From assembly GCF_004341505.2 (NCBI RefSeq), contig NZ_SLYP02000001.1, positions 1 through 64,000 of the forward strand: a DNA stretch of 64,000 nucleotides. Direction: 5' to 3'. Positions 33,750 through 42,957 of the stretch are shown here, piece after piece. The number at the start of each line of letters is the position of its first letter. Position 1 is the stretch's first letter. The position numbers and the translations under genes are program-made. The notes beneath the pieces were generated by a model. That model did no database searches and had not been told where the DNA came from. It worked only from the letters and a program-made list of their open reading frames with translations. The DNA is from Sphingomonas sp. JUb134. Its GTDB lineage: Bacteria; Pseudomonadota; Alphaproteobacteria; Sphingomonadales; Sphingomonadaceae.

Positions 33750-34598
33750 GTGCCCGCGCCGCCTCTCCCCTTTGACCTGCACGGTCCCGCCGATCCGGTA
33801 ACGCCGCTGGTGCTTTCGGTGCCGCATGCCGGCCGCGCCTATCCGGAGGCGATGCGGGATCTGCTGCGGGTGCCGCTTGCGGCGCTGCTACCGCTGGAGG
33901 ACCGGCTGGTCGACCAGGTGGCGCTTGCGGCGCGCGGACCTCACACGCTGTTCGTCGCCAAGCTTCCTCGCGCCTGGATCGACCTGAACCGGAGCGAGCA
34001 GGAGCGCGATCCGCAGGTCGACGCGGGCGCCGACCCCATGGTGCAGCCCCGGGCCTCGGCGCGGCTGCGCAGCGGGCTGGGGCTCATACCCCGGCGCGCC
34101 AGCAGCGCGGGCGACATCTGGAAGCGCCGGTTGCACGCGGACGAGGTTACTGCCCGCATCATGGCCCAACATCGTCCCTACCACGCCGCGGTGGCTGCCG
34201 CGCTCGCGTCGGCGCACGCGCGGTTCGGCGTCGCCATCCTGCTCGACATCCACTCCATGCCATCGCTGCCGGGCGTCACGCCTGCGCAGGTCGTGCTGGG
34301 CGACCGACACGGGCGCTCGGCAGCGCGGCGCCTGGTGGATGCGCTCGAAGCCGCCGCGCGGGATGCCGGCCTTCGGATCGCCCGTAACCAGCCCTACGCC
34401 GGTGGGCACGTGGTGACGACCCATGGGGCGCCCGCACGCAACGTGCACGCGGTCCAGATCGAGTTCGATCGCGGCCTCTATCTGGATCCCACGCTGACGG
34501 AGGTTGGTCCCGGCTTTCCCCGCCTCGCTGCCGCCCTCGCCCACATGATCGCAGCCGTCGCCGCGGAAGCGCTTCCGCCGGCGCTTGCCGCCGAATAG
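33750..34598 (+). CDS. N-formylglutamate amidohydrolase family protein
   Basis: A 282-residue protein from GTG 33750 (VPAPPLPFDLHGPADPVTPL). Family motifs: LVLSVPHAGRAYPE near the N-terminus, WIDLNRSEQERDP, and LLDIHSMPSL (a metal-binding DxHS pattern), followed by VVLGDRHGRSA and VQIEFDRGLYLD. The reference activity is hydrolysis of N-formylglutamate to glutamate and formate in one histidine-degradation route; no hut genes are nearby, so a broader amidohydrolase role is possible. No signal peptide. It starts about 100 bases from the divergent cpdR start. Confidence 0.88.
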   Translation: MPAPPLPFDLHGPADPVTPLVLSVPHAGRAYPEAMRDLLRVPLAALLPLEDRLVDQVALAARGPHTLFVAKLPRAWIDLNRSEQERDPQVDAGADPMVQPRASARLRSGLGLIPRRASSAGDIWKRRLHADEVTARIMAQHRPYHAAVAAALASAHARFGVAILLDIHSMPSLPGVTPAQVVLGDRHGRSAARRLVDALEAAARDAGLRIARNQPYAGGHVVTTHGAPARNVHAVQIEFDRGLYLDPTLTEVGPGFPRLAAALAHMIAAVAAEALPPALAAE

Positions 34599-34603
34599 CG
34601 CAT

Positions 34604-34712
34604 AAAAAAACCACCCCGTGCACGAAGCACGAGGTGGCCTAGGTTCAGGGAGGAGACACGCTGAAAGCGTGTCACACGATCCCGCGAAAGGGGGGAACAC
34701 GAGACCGCGTAC
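34604..34712 (-). ncRNA. Candidate trans-acting small RNA with exposed anti-Shine-Dalgarno motif
   Basis: No ORF explains this stretch, yet the minus strand carries a promoter with a near-consensus -10 (34718-34745) and, about 109 nucleotides later, a perfect intrinsic terminator: CCACCTCGTGC, loop TTCGT, GCACGGGGTGG (one U-G), then seven T. Between them is a 7-pair hairpin GACACGC-TTTCA-GCGTGTC, followed by an unpaired TCTCCTCCCTGAACC. The CCUCC core is complementary to ribosome binding sites, as in several alphaproteobacterial small-RNA families (the suhB-like/alpha-r8/alpha-r14 type and CcsR RNAs). Membership in one of those families is a guess from the motif. It lies between the N-formylglutamate amidohydrolase gene and sapC. 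Hfq-type action would fit the terminator's U-tail. Confidence 0.7.
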
Positions 34713-34717
34713 CAGAG

Positions 34718-34745
34718 AATATAGATATCAAGCGCAAAGGTTCAA
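34718..34745 (-). promoter_or_regulatory. Promoter of the small RNA
   Basis: Minus strand TTGAAC (34745-34740), 16-base spacer, TATATT (34723-34718). The -10 is one base from consensus and transcription would start at about 34711-34712. Confidence 0.7.
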
Positions 34746-34835
34746 GCGTTTGCCGACACTTGCGATGCATTGCCTGACGCGCACGACGAAACGCCGCCCA
34801 TCGGGAAGACGGACGGCGCTTGCGATTCGTACTGC

Positions 34836-34862
34836 GTCTCGCCGGGCTTGACCCGGCGGGAC
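34836..34862 (-). terminator. Hairpin downstream of sapC
   Basis: On the minus strand GTCCCGCCGGG, loop TCAAG, CCCGGCGAGAC (one mismatch) lies six bases after the sapC stop. It lacks a T-run, so it may be a weak or factor-assisted terminator. Confidence 0.45.
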
Positions 34863-34868
34863 GTCCGA

Positions 34869-35642
34869 TCAGGCGGTCGGCTGGGGCGCGATCATGCCCG
34901 CGCGCACTTGACGCGCGAACAGGTCCCGCATCAGCGACAGCGAGAAGATGTGCGCATAGAGCAGCGGCAGCATGCCGTTCTGCTGGATCTTGCGCAGCTG
35001 GTCGCCACGAAGCTCGTTGAGCTTCTTTTCGTCGACCATCTGGAAACCACGGTAGATGAACGGCTGCTCGGCGCCGTCCGGCTGGATCGAGACTTCACCG
35101 TCGATCAGAAGGCCCAGGTCCTTGACCTCCTTCATGAACATCGCGGTGCGCTGGCCGGCCTGCTCGAACTGCTCGTTGAACTGCAGGATCTGCTTGGTGG
35201 TCTCGCTCGGCTCGGTGCCGTCGAACAGCGCCTCGCCGTCCTCGAACGCGCCGATCGTGTCCGCGGTCGGATCGAAGCACAGCGACAGGTCCTCGCTGTC
35301 CGGACGCAGGCGGGCGAGCATGTACGGATAGCGGCGGACATAGGCCGGGACGTACACTTCCGGGTCGATCAGCCGGCCGTCGGCGTCGATGAAGGTGTTG
35401 ACGCCCTCGTTCAGGCCCATCAGCGCGAGCGGAACGGGATCCTCGCCCACCGAGAAGACGATCGGCATGCGACGCTGCACCAGCGGGAATTCTTCGACGG
35501 TGACCGGCACGGCATGCTCGTTGACCAGGAACGGCGCACGATCCGCAACGCGAACCTTGTAGTTGGCGTGCTGCTGGCTCGAAAGCGGTTCGAGCTGGTT
35601 GTAAAACAGAGGAAGCCCGTTGTTCTTCGGCGCCGTGGCCAT
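34869..35642 (-). CDS. SapC family protein
   Basis: A 257-residue protein starting MATAPKNNGLPLFYNQLEPL. The conserved SapC blocks are present: LEPLSSQQHANYKV, FPLVQRRMPIVFS, ALMGLNEGVNTFID, YVPAYVRRYPYML and LCFDPTADTIGAF. The family was named from a Campylobacter S-layer protein transport locus, but in sphingomonads and Caulobacter it usually accompanies TonB receptors or tryptophan halogenases and has no proven function. No signal peptide. It starts 31 bases after the stop of the FAD-linked dehydrogenase gene, so both are probably transcribed together. Confidence 0.9.
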   Translation of the reverse strand: MATAPKNNGLPLFYNQLEPLSSQQHANYKVRVADRAPFLVNEHAVPVTVEEFPLVQRRMPIVFSVGEDPVPLALMGLNEGVNTFIDADGRLIDPEVYVPAYVRRYPYMLARLRPDSEDLSLCFDPTADTIGAFEDGEALFDGTEPSETTKQILQFNEQFEQAGQRTAMFMKEVKDLGLLIDGEVSIQPDGAEQPFIYRGFQMVDEKKLNELRGDQLRKIQQNGMLPLLYAHIFSLSLMRDLFARQVRAGMIAPQPTA

Positions 35643-35672
35643 TCTTGATCTCCTGGAACCCAGCTTGCGCGT

Positions 35673-37118
35673 CTATTTCGCCCCGTCGACGGGCGCAAGC
35701 GTCACCAGTTTGCCGGGATTGAACAGGTTCATCGGGTCGAGCCCCTGCTTGATCCCCCGCAGCGCCGCCAGGCGGGCGGGCGAGCCGAGACGGGCCAGTT
35801 CGTCGCGCTTCATCTGGCCGATGCCGTGCTCGGCCGAGATCGAGCCGCCGGCGGCAACCACCAGGTCGTGAACGAAGGTGGTGATGCCGGGCGCCTCCTC
35901 CGCGATCCAGCGTGCCGGATCGACGCCCGCAGGCGCCCGCACATGAAAGTGGACGTTGCCGTCGCCCAAGTGTCCGAAGGCGGTGGCGTGGGTGCCGGGA
36001 AAGCGCGCCTCTGCCGCCGCTGCCGCCTCGACCATGAAGCGCGGCATCCGGTTCACCGGCACGGAGATGTCGTGCTGTACCGCCGGGCCTGCGGCGCGCT
36101 CTGCTGCCGAGAGCGAGTCTCGCAGCCGCCAGAACGCCTCCGCCTGCGCCTCTGATGTGGCGATCACCGCGTCGGCAACGAGACCGGCGTCCAGCGCGTC
36201 GCCGAGCAGTCGCGCGAGCAGGGCATCCGGCGCCTCGGCCTCCGGGGTCGCAGCGACCGCCTCGATCAACAGGTGCCATGGGTGGGTGCCGCTGAGCGGC
36301 GACCGCGCGTCCGGCAGATACTGCACTGCGCGCTCCAGCGTGTCGCCGGGGATGATCTCGAAGCTCTCGATCGCATCGGTCGCCCCTCGCATCCGTCGCA
36401 GGAGCGCCAGCCCCGCCTCCGGGTCGGCGATGCCCACCCAGGCGACAGCGCGGCCAAGGATCGCGGGGGCAAGGCGCAATGTCGCGGCGGTGATGATCCC
36501 CAGCGTGCCTTCGGCGCCGACGAGCAGTTGGTCGATGTCGTAGCCGCGATTGTCCTTGGGCAGCGGCGTGAGCCCATCGTGGATGCTGCCATCGGGCAGC
36601 ACTGCCTCCACCCCGGCCACGAGCCGCCGCATCGTCCCCCAGCGCAGCACCTGGGTACCGCCTGCGTTTGTCGAGATCAGGCCGCCGATCGTCGCCGTCC
36701 CGCGCGAGCCCAGGGTGAGCGGAAAGCGGCAGCCGGCTTCCGCAGCGGCCTCATGAAGGTTCTGCAGGATCACGCCTGCCTCGGCCACCGCGAGTGCAGC
36801 CCCAGCGTCGAGGCGTCGAATGCGATCGAGGCGGCGAGTAGACAGCAGCAGCGCCGATCCGTCCGCAGGCGGCGTCGCGCCGCCCACCATCGATGTGTTG
36901 CCGCCCTGTGCGACCAGCGGCACCCGATGCTCAACCGCCAGGCGAACCATGGTGGCCACCTCGGCGGTGGAGGTCGGCAGCAGCATCGCGGCGGCCGCGC
37001 CATGGAAGCGCCCGCGCCAATCGGTGAGAAAGGGCGCGATCTGGTCGGCGTCGGTGGTGAGGCTGCACTCGCCTAGCGCTTCCCGAATGGCATGGATCAG
37101 GCGGGTCTGTGCGGTCAT
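35673..37118 (-). CDS. FAD-binding oxidoreductase of the GlcD / D-2-hydroxyacid dehydrogenase family
   Basis: A 481-residue VAO-type flavoprotein. The FAD domain has VPLVAQGGNTSMVGGATP (the pyrophosphate loop), GTATIGGLISTNAGGTQVLRWG and LLVGAEGTLGIIT. The C-terminal FAD-oxidase domain has HATAFGHLGDGNVHFHV (conserved His pair) and GGSISAEHGIGQMKRDEL, then GLDPMNLFNPGK at the end. This pattern fits D-lactate, glycolate or D-2-hydroxyglutarate dehydrogenases acting in the cytoplasm with an electron-transfer partner; GlcE/GlcF subunits are not adjacent, so a single-subunit D-2-hydroxyglutarate dehydrogenase type is most likely. sapC follows closely downstream. Confidence 0.9.
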   Translation of the reverse strand: MTAQTRLIHAIREALGECSLTTDADQIAPFLTDWRGRFHGAAAAMLLPTSTAEVATMVRLAVEHRVPLVAQGGNTSMVGGATPPADGSALLLSTRRLDRIRRLDAGAALAVAEAGVILQNLHEAAAEAGCRFPLTLGSRGTATIGGLISTNAGGTQVLRWGTMRRLVAGVEAVLPDGSIHDGLTPLPKDNRGYDIDQLLVGAEGTLGIITAATLRLAPAILGRAVAWVGIADPEAGLALLRRMRGATDAIESFEIIPGDTLERAVQYLPDARSPLSGTHPWHLLIEAVAATPEAEAPDALLARLLGDALDAGLVADAVIATSEAQAEAFWRLRDSLSAAERAAGPAVQHDISVPVNRMPRFMVEAAAAAEARFPGTHATAFGHLGDGNVHFHVRAPAGVDPARWIAEEAPGITTFVHDLVVAAGGSISAEHGIGQMKRDELARLGSPARLAALRGIKQGLDPMNLFNPGKLVTLAPVDGAK

Positions 37119-37195
37119 CCCGTCGCGCTACACGGCCGAGAGGCTTGCCGCCAGTTCATCACCGGTTAAAACCCAGGGGCTGAGAAGAGAGCCCC

Positions 37196-37663
37196 ATGCC
37201 CGTACCGAAGCCTGTCCCCGTGCTTCTGCTGCTGACGCTCGCGGCCCCCATGGCCGGGGCCCAGCAGCGCGTGAGCGTTCCGGCCGGCACGGTCGTGCAC
37301 AGGGAGGTGCGCATCCAGCGAATCATCGTGCGGGTGCCGCGCATGGAAGTCACCCCCGCCTCCAGTTCGCGTGCGCTGCCGGCGATCAACTGGGTGGAGA
37401 AACGCACCGACCGCTGTGTGCCCGTCGCCAATCTGGCGGCGGTGTCGATCACCCGCACCGACAGCGTCGACCTGATGCTGACCGGCGGGAAGCGGCTGCG
37501 GGCGCGCCTGGAGGAGGATTGCCCGACGCTCGACTTCTACTCGGGCTTCTACCTCAAGCCGACCGCGGACGGGATGGTGTGCGCGTCGCGCGATACGATT
37601 CGCTCCCGCTCTGGGGGGCAGTGCCGCATCTCGTCTTTCCGAATGCTCGTTCCCGGCCGCTGA
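37196..37663 (+). CDS. Exported protein of unknown function
   Basis: A 155-residue protein with a signal peptide (PVPVLLLLTLAAPMAGAQ). The mature part has RIIVRVPRMEV, NWVEKRTDRCVPVANLA, LMLTGGKRLRARLEEDCPTL, DFYSGFYLKPTADGMVCASRD and QCRISSFRML: four cysteines, enough for two disulfides in the periplasm. I do not recognise a named family, but the text resembles small secreted proteins conserved in sphingomonads. Start ATG 37196 with GAGAAGAGA upstream. It may share a promoter with the downstream helicase, 88 bases on. Confidence 0.7.
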   Translation: MPVPKPVPVLLLLTLAAPMAGAQQRVSVPAGTVVHREVRIQRIIVRVPRMEVTPASSSRALPAINWVEKRTDRCVPVANLAAVSITRTDSVDLMLTGGKRLRARLEEDCPTLDFYSGFYLKPTADGMVCASRDTIRSRSGGQCRISSFRMLVPGR

Positions 37664-37751
37664 GGCGCGTTCTGCTTGACAATCCGGCAGAAATCCGCAA
37701 GGCGCGGACCTGCATTCCGGTGCCGCGACGGTGCCGTTTTCCGGAAACCCC

Positions 37752-39110
<1,359 letters not shown>

Positions 39111-39124
39111 TCGGGCAAGGCCGC

Positions 39125-39349
39125 GTGGACGATTTCATCGACTATGTTGCGCCGGTCGCGGTCGAAAGCCCGTGCGTCCTGGTGTGCACGCTCGACCTCG
39201 AGAGCGGCTGGTGTTTCGGCTGCGGCCGCACGCGCGAAGAGATCGCCAACTGGACGGCGATGTCGGCCGAGGAGCGGAGCACCGTGTTGGCGGCCCTCCC
39301 CGCGCGCTGCGGCACACTCGAACAGCGGATTGCAGCCTCGATCGGCTGA
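39125..39349 (+). CDS. DUF1289 domain-containing protein
   Basis: A 74-residue protein with the complete DUF1289 cysteine motif: SPCVLVCTLD, then WCFGCGRTREEIANW. The four conserved cysteines (C-x3-C-x8-C-x2-C) probably bind a metal ion such as zinc or an iron-sulfur cluster. The start is a GTG at 39125, 14 bases after the helicase stop, with GCAAGG upstream, so it is likely part of the same transcript. Function unknown. Confidence 0.9.
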   Translation: MDDFIDYVAPVAVESPCVLVCTLDLESGWCFGCGRTREEIANWTAMSAEERSTVLAALPARCGTLEQRIAASIG

Positions 39350-39366
39350 TCGCCGGCTTCGGCGGC

Positions 39367-40245
39367 CTAGCCGTCGATCCGGGCATGCAAGAAGCGCGTA
39401 GTCCGCTCCCAGGCGAGCTTTGCCGCCGCGGGATCATATCGTTGTGCCGACGTGTCGTTGTTGAAGGCGTGATCGACGTCCGGATAGACGTGGGTCTCGA
39501 CCTGCTTTCCTGCCGCCTCCAGCGCCTTTGCCCAAGGCAGGCCCGTTGCGTTCACGCGCTGGTCCTTGCCCGCATAGTGTAGCAACAGCGGCGTCTGGAC
39601 CTTCGTCGCCTCGGAAGGGGCGGGCGCAGGTCCGTAATATGCCACGCCTGCGCTGAGCGCAGGTCCGGCGGCGATCGCCAGGCGATTGACGAAGGCGCCG
39701 CCCCAGCAAAAGCCGACCGCGCCCACCTTTCCGGAGCCGCCCCGCTGCCGCGCCGCACGATCGATGGTGGCGACTGCCTGACGAAGGGCCAAGTCCATGT
39801 CGATGCTGGCGATCATCTCGCGTGCGCGGTCCTCGTCGGCAGGCGTGCCGCCCTGCGGCGCCAGCAGGTCGAGCGCGACGGCTCGGAACCCGCTCAGCGC
39901 CGCGCGCCTTGCCACGTCGCGAATATGCTCTGTCAGGCCCCGGTTCTCGTGGATGACCAACACCGTACCGAGCTTGCGACCGCCGGCCTCTCGGGGTGCC
40001 GCGAAATAGGCTGCGGCCGGCTTACCCGCCTCGACCCCTTTGCGCGTGGCAGTACGAAGGCGAGGATCGTCGGGCTGGACCTGCTGCGCTGCGGCAGGAG
40101 ACGCCGCGATCGCTGCGACCAGCGCCTCGGCAGCGACGGCGGAGCCCGTGAGGGCGACCATCTCCCGCATGAAGGCGCGACGATCGCGGTGCTCGTGGGT
40201 GAAGGCGTCGTAGAGCGCGACAGCGCGCTCGCGAAGGTCGGTCAT
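39367..40245 (-). CDS. Dienelactone hydrolase family protein
   Basis: A 292-residue alpha/beta hydrolase. After a basic N-terminus (DRRAFMREMVALTGSAVAAE) there is a hydrophobic Ala-rich stretch to about residue 53 (ASPAAAQQ), which resembles a Tat- or Sec-type leader in related proteins (the RR is not a full Tat motif). Active-site blocks: GTVLVIHENRGLTEHIRDVA, VGAVGFCWGGAFVNRLA with nucleophile Cys at about 180, LLLHYAGKDQRVN (Asp) and YPDVDHAFNND (His). These give the Cys-Asp-His triad of dienelactone hydrolases, which open lactone rings in aromatic degradation. No catabolic operon is nearby, so the natural substrate is open. Confidence 0.9.
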   Translation of the reverse strand: MTDLRERAVALYDAFTHEHRDRRAFMREMVALTGSAVAAEALVAAIAASPAAAQQVQPDDPRLRTATRKGVEAGKPAAAYFAAPREAGGRKLGTVLVIHENRGLTEHIRDVARRAALSGFRAVALDLLAPQGGTPADEDRAREMIASIDMDLALRQAVATIDRAARQRGGSGKVGAVGFCWGGAFVNRLAIAAGPALSAGVAYYGPAPAPSEATKVQTPLLLHYAGKDQRVNATGLPWAKALEAAGKQVETHVYPDVDHAFNNDTSAQRYDPAAAKLAWERTTRFLHARIDG

Positions 40246-40367
40246 GCCAGTTATCCCCGAGTCGGACGGGGAGAAGCTAATCGGCTTTCTGCCTCAGCAG
40301 AAGCGGCAGGGCCTCGGGCCCGCCGAGCCCGTCCCCCGCAAGCGCGGAGGGACGGGAACGTTGGCGA

Positions 40368-41045
40368 TCAGCGCTTGAACGGATCAATGAAGGCCGGGGC
40401 AGGCTCGGCAGTCTCGCCGTTCGCCAGTGCCTCGGCATCGCGCACCGCCTGCTGCCGCTCGTTGCGCAGCTGCTCCAGCAGTGCCTCGCGGTCGCCCTCC
40501 AAGCGCGTGTCGGTCGGTGCTTCCATGCCCGCGGCCTTGGCGGCCTTGGTCACCAGTGCATCGAGCTCCCGCTGCGAGCACAGGCCGAGCGTGACCGGAT
40601 CCTTCGGCACGATGTTGCCGATGTTCCAGTGCGTACGGTCGCGGATCGCGGCGATGGTGGTGCGGGTGGTGCCGATCAGCTTGCCGATCGCGCCGTCCGA
40701 GATCTCCGGATGGTTGCGGATGATCCAGGCGATGCCGTCCGGCTTGTCCTGGCGCTTCGACACCGGGGTGTAACGCGGCCCCTTGGTGCGGCGGACCTGC
40801 TCGGGACCCTTCTGGATCTTGAGGCGATAGTTCGGATCGGCCTGGCCCTTTTCGATCTCGTCCTGCGTCAGTTCGTGGGCGCGGACCGGATCGCGGCCGG
40901 TGAGCTTGGTTGCGGCAGTGTCGTCGGCGATCGCCTGCACTTCCAGGATGTGCAGGCCGCAGAAGTCGGCGATCTGCTCGAACGACAGCGACGTGTTATC
41001 GACCAGCCAGGAAGCGGTCGCATGCGGCATCAACGGCTGGGCCAC
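40368..41045 (-). CDS. trcR: Cell-cycle transcriptional regulator TrcR (DUF1013)
   Basis: A 225-residue cytoplasmic protein. The N-terminal part MPHATASWLVDNTSLSFEQI and ADFCGLHILEVQAIAD, then KGPRYTPVSKRQDKPDGIAW and IGKLIGTTRTTIAAIRDRTHW (a helix-turn-helix-like segment at about residues 118-145) match DUF1013 proteins. The Caulobacter member TrcR binds with RNA polymerase at cell-cycle promoters. The start is a GTG at 41045 with CTGGAG eight bases upstream. A GNRA-capped hairpin lies just upstream in the leader. The C-terminus is a charged helix (EALLEQLRNERQQAV) with a Pro-rich tail. Confidence 0.87.
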   Translation of the reverse strand: MAQPLMPHATASWLVDNTSLSFEQIADFCGLHILEVQAIADDTAATKLTGRDPVRAHELTQDEIEKGQADPNYRLKIQKGPEQVRRTKGPRYTPVSKRQDKPDGIAWIIRNHPEISDGAIGKLIGTTRTTIAAIRDRTHWNIGNIVPKDPVTLGLCSQRELDALVTKAAKAAGMEAPTDTRLEGDREALLEQLRNERQQAVRDAEALANGETAEPAPAFIDPFKR

Positions 41046-41068
41046 GGCAGTTCTCCAGAAACAATAAG

Positions 41069-41090
41069 GGCCACCCCTCGCGGGGTGGCC
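41069..41090 (-). promoter_or_regulatory. GNRA-capped hairpin in the trcR leader
   Basis: On the minus strand a perfect 9-pair stem GGCCACCCC/GGGGTGGCC with loop GCGA ends 24 bases before the trcR start codon and is followed by CTTATTGTTT. It may be an mRNA leader structure for trcR or a terminator for the flotillin operon upstream. Confidence 0.5.
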
Positions 41091-41241
41091 GTATCCGGAA
41101 CAGACTTAGTGCGCGAAGTGGACAGAGGCAAGCACAGCTGCCGGCAAAGCGTTATTCCGGCAATGCTTTGCGAAAAGGGGCGCGGGTCCGATCAGACCGC
41201 CCTGCGCAGGAGCAACACCGCTTCCCCTTCGCTTGGCGCCG

Positions 41242-42957
41242 CTACTCCGCCGCAGCCGGCAGGTTCGCGGCGGCTGGCGTCACCGGACCGCTGGCCGTAA
41301 GCGCCGCGCCCTTTACCAGCCCGTCCAGCGAGCCGCCGTCGAAACCGAGCTCCTTCATCAGCCCGTCGATCATCGGCGCCTGCGCGCGATAGCGGAGCGC
41401 CGCCTGCACCGCGGAGTTGGCGAGGTTGCGATCGCCGCCGCCGTCCGCGGGGACACCCGCCCCCGCCGTCCCGCCGGCGCCGGTCAACCCGTCGACCTGG
41501 ACGATCTTGATGCTGTCGATCGCCTCGAGCGGCTTGGATGCTTCACGGATGACCTCCGGCAGCACCTTCAAGAGCGCGAGCTTGGTCTGGAGCGACACCT
41601 GGTCCGACGACAGCAGGTTCGCCGCTTCGTTGACCGCACGCTGGCCGGCGGCCTCCACCTCGAAGCGGACGCGGTCGGCCTCGGCGCGCAGCTTGGCGGC
41701 CTCCGCCTCGCCCTCTGCGGCAAGGCGCGCGGCCTCTGCGCGATCGGCGGCGGCCTGTTTCTCCGCCTCTGCTTCGACGCGGATGCGGATCGCGGCGCGT
41801 TCGGCCTCCCGCGCGGCGTCGATCAGTTCGATCCGCTTGGTGCGCTCGGCGATCTCGGTCTCGCGGCTGGTCGAAACCTGTTCCTCGGCCGCCACCGCAT
41901 CGGCGCGCGCCTTGTCGGCCTCGGCACGAGCCTGGCTCTCGTCGCGGCTCTTGTTCTGGACGGCGATCTGCTGCTCCTGACGGGCGAGTTCGAGCGCCTG
42001 TTCCTGGGCAATGCGCGCTTCCTTGATCGCGCGATCCGCCTCGATTTGCTGCGCGTCGATCTGGCGCTTGGCCTCGATCCGCGCGGCATCGGCTTCGCGC
42101 TGCCGGGCAGCCTGCTCGCGCGCGACCTCGGCCGCCTGCTCGGCGCGGCGCACCTCCAGCTCGCGCTCCTGCTCGAGCCGGGCGAACTCCTGGTCGCGGC
42201 CGATCAGGAACGACTGGCGTGCCGCTTCCAGGTTCTTGGTCTCGATCTGGACGCGGGTGTCCTGTTCGATATCGTTGCGCGCCTTCTTGCGCAGCTCGAT
42301 CTGCTCGGTGAGCTTGGTCAGGCCCTCGGCGTCGAACGCATTGTTGGCGTTGAAGTGCTCGATCGACGTCTGGTCGAGGCCGGTAAGCGAGACGCTCTCC
42401 AGCTCCAGGCCGTTCATCGCCAGATCGGCCGACGAGACCTGCTGCACCTTCTGCACGAATTCGCTGCGCTGCTCGTGCAGCTGCGCCATGGTCATGCCGG
42501 CCGCCACCGAGCGCAGCGCGTCGACGAACTTGCCCTCGACCAGTTCCTTGAGTGCATCGGGGTGCATGGTGCGCATGCCCAGCGTCTGCGCGGCGATCGC
42601 GATCGACTGGGCGTCCGGCTTCACGCGGACGTAGAACTCGGCCTTCACGTCGATCCGCAGCCGGTCGAGCGTGATGAGCGCGTCGCTGTTCTTGCGCTCC
42701 ACCGCCAGCCGGACAGTGTTCATGTTGACAGGCATGGTCTCGTGAAAAACCGGCAGCACCAGCGCACCGCCGTTGATGACCACCTTTTCCCCGCCGGCGC
42801 CGGTGCGGACGAAGCCGATCTCCTTCGAGGCGCGCTTGTAGAGCTTGGCGAACAACAGGCCGATCACCAGCAGCAGCAGGAGCGCGGCGCCTGCCACGAT
42901 GCCGACGGTGGTCAGCATTCCGGATTGGGGCACCACCACGTCGGTATTCATCGTCAC
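41242..42957 (-). CDS. Flotillin family protein (YqiK-like)
   Basis: A 571-residue membrane-anchored scaffold protein. One N-terminal membrane segment (GIVAGAALLLLLVIGLLFAKLY, about residues 19-40), then an SPFH domain (EIGFVRTGAGGEKVVINGGALVLPVF ... IDVKAEFYVRVKP), and a very long charged coiled coil (about 235-455, dominated by A, E, R and Q) with the flotillin-type AE repeats. The C-terminus is Gly/Ala-rich and ends in a short helical segment (MIDGLMKELGFDGGS). Flotillins organise membrane microdomains. The ATG at 42957 overlaps the end of the upstream YqiJ-like gene by four bases, giving the known yqiJ-yqiK type pair. Confidence 0.93.
   Translation of the reverse strand: MTMNTDVVVPQSGMLTTVGIVAGAALLLLLVIGLLFAKLYKRASKEIGFVRTGAGGEKVVINGGALVLPVFHETMPVNMNTVRLAVERKNSDALITLDRLRIDVKAEFYVRVKPDAQSIAIAAQTLGMRTMHPDALKELVEGKFVDALRSVAAGMTMAQLHEQRSEFVQKVQQVSSADLAMNGLELESVSLTGLDQTSIEHFNANNAFDAEGLTKLTEQIELRKKARNDIEQDTRVQIETKNLEAARQSFLIGRDQEFARLEQERELEVRRAEQAAEVAREQAARQREADAARIEAKRQIDAQQIEADRAIKEARIAQEQALELARQEQQIAVQNKSRDESQARAEADKARADAVAAEEQVSTSRETEIAERTKRIELIDAAREAERAAIRIRVEAEAEKQAAADRAEAARLAAEGEAEAAKLRAEADRVRFEVEAAGQRAVNEAANLLSSDQVSLQTKLALLKVLPEVIREASKPLEAIDSIKIVQVDGLTGAGGTAGAGVPADGGGDRNLANSAVQAALRYRAQAPMIDGLMKELGFDGGSLDGLVKGAALTASGPVTPAAANLPAAAE

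Noticed and set aside
37676..37704. TTGACA at 37676 as a promoter -35 for the helicase gene
   Set aside because: The position 17 bases downstream reads AAGGCG, which is not a usable -10.
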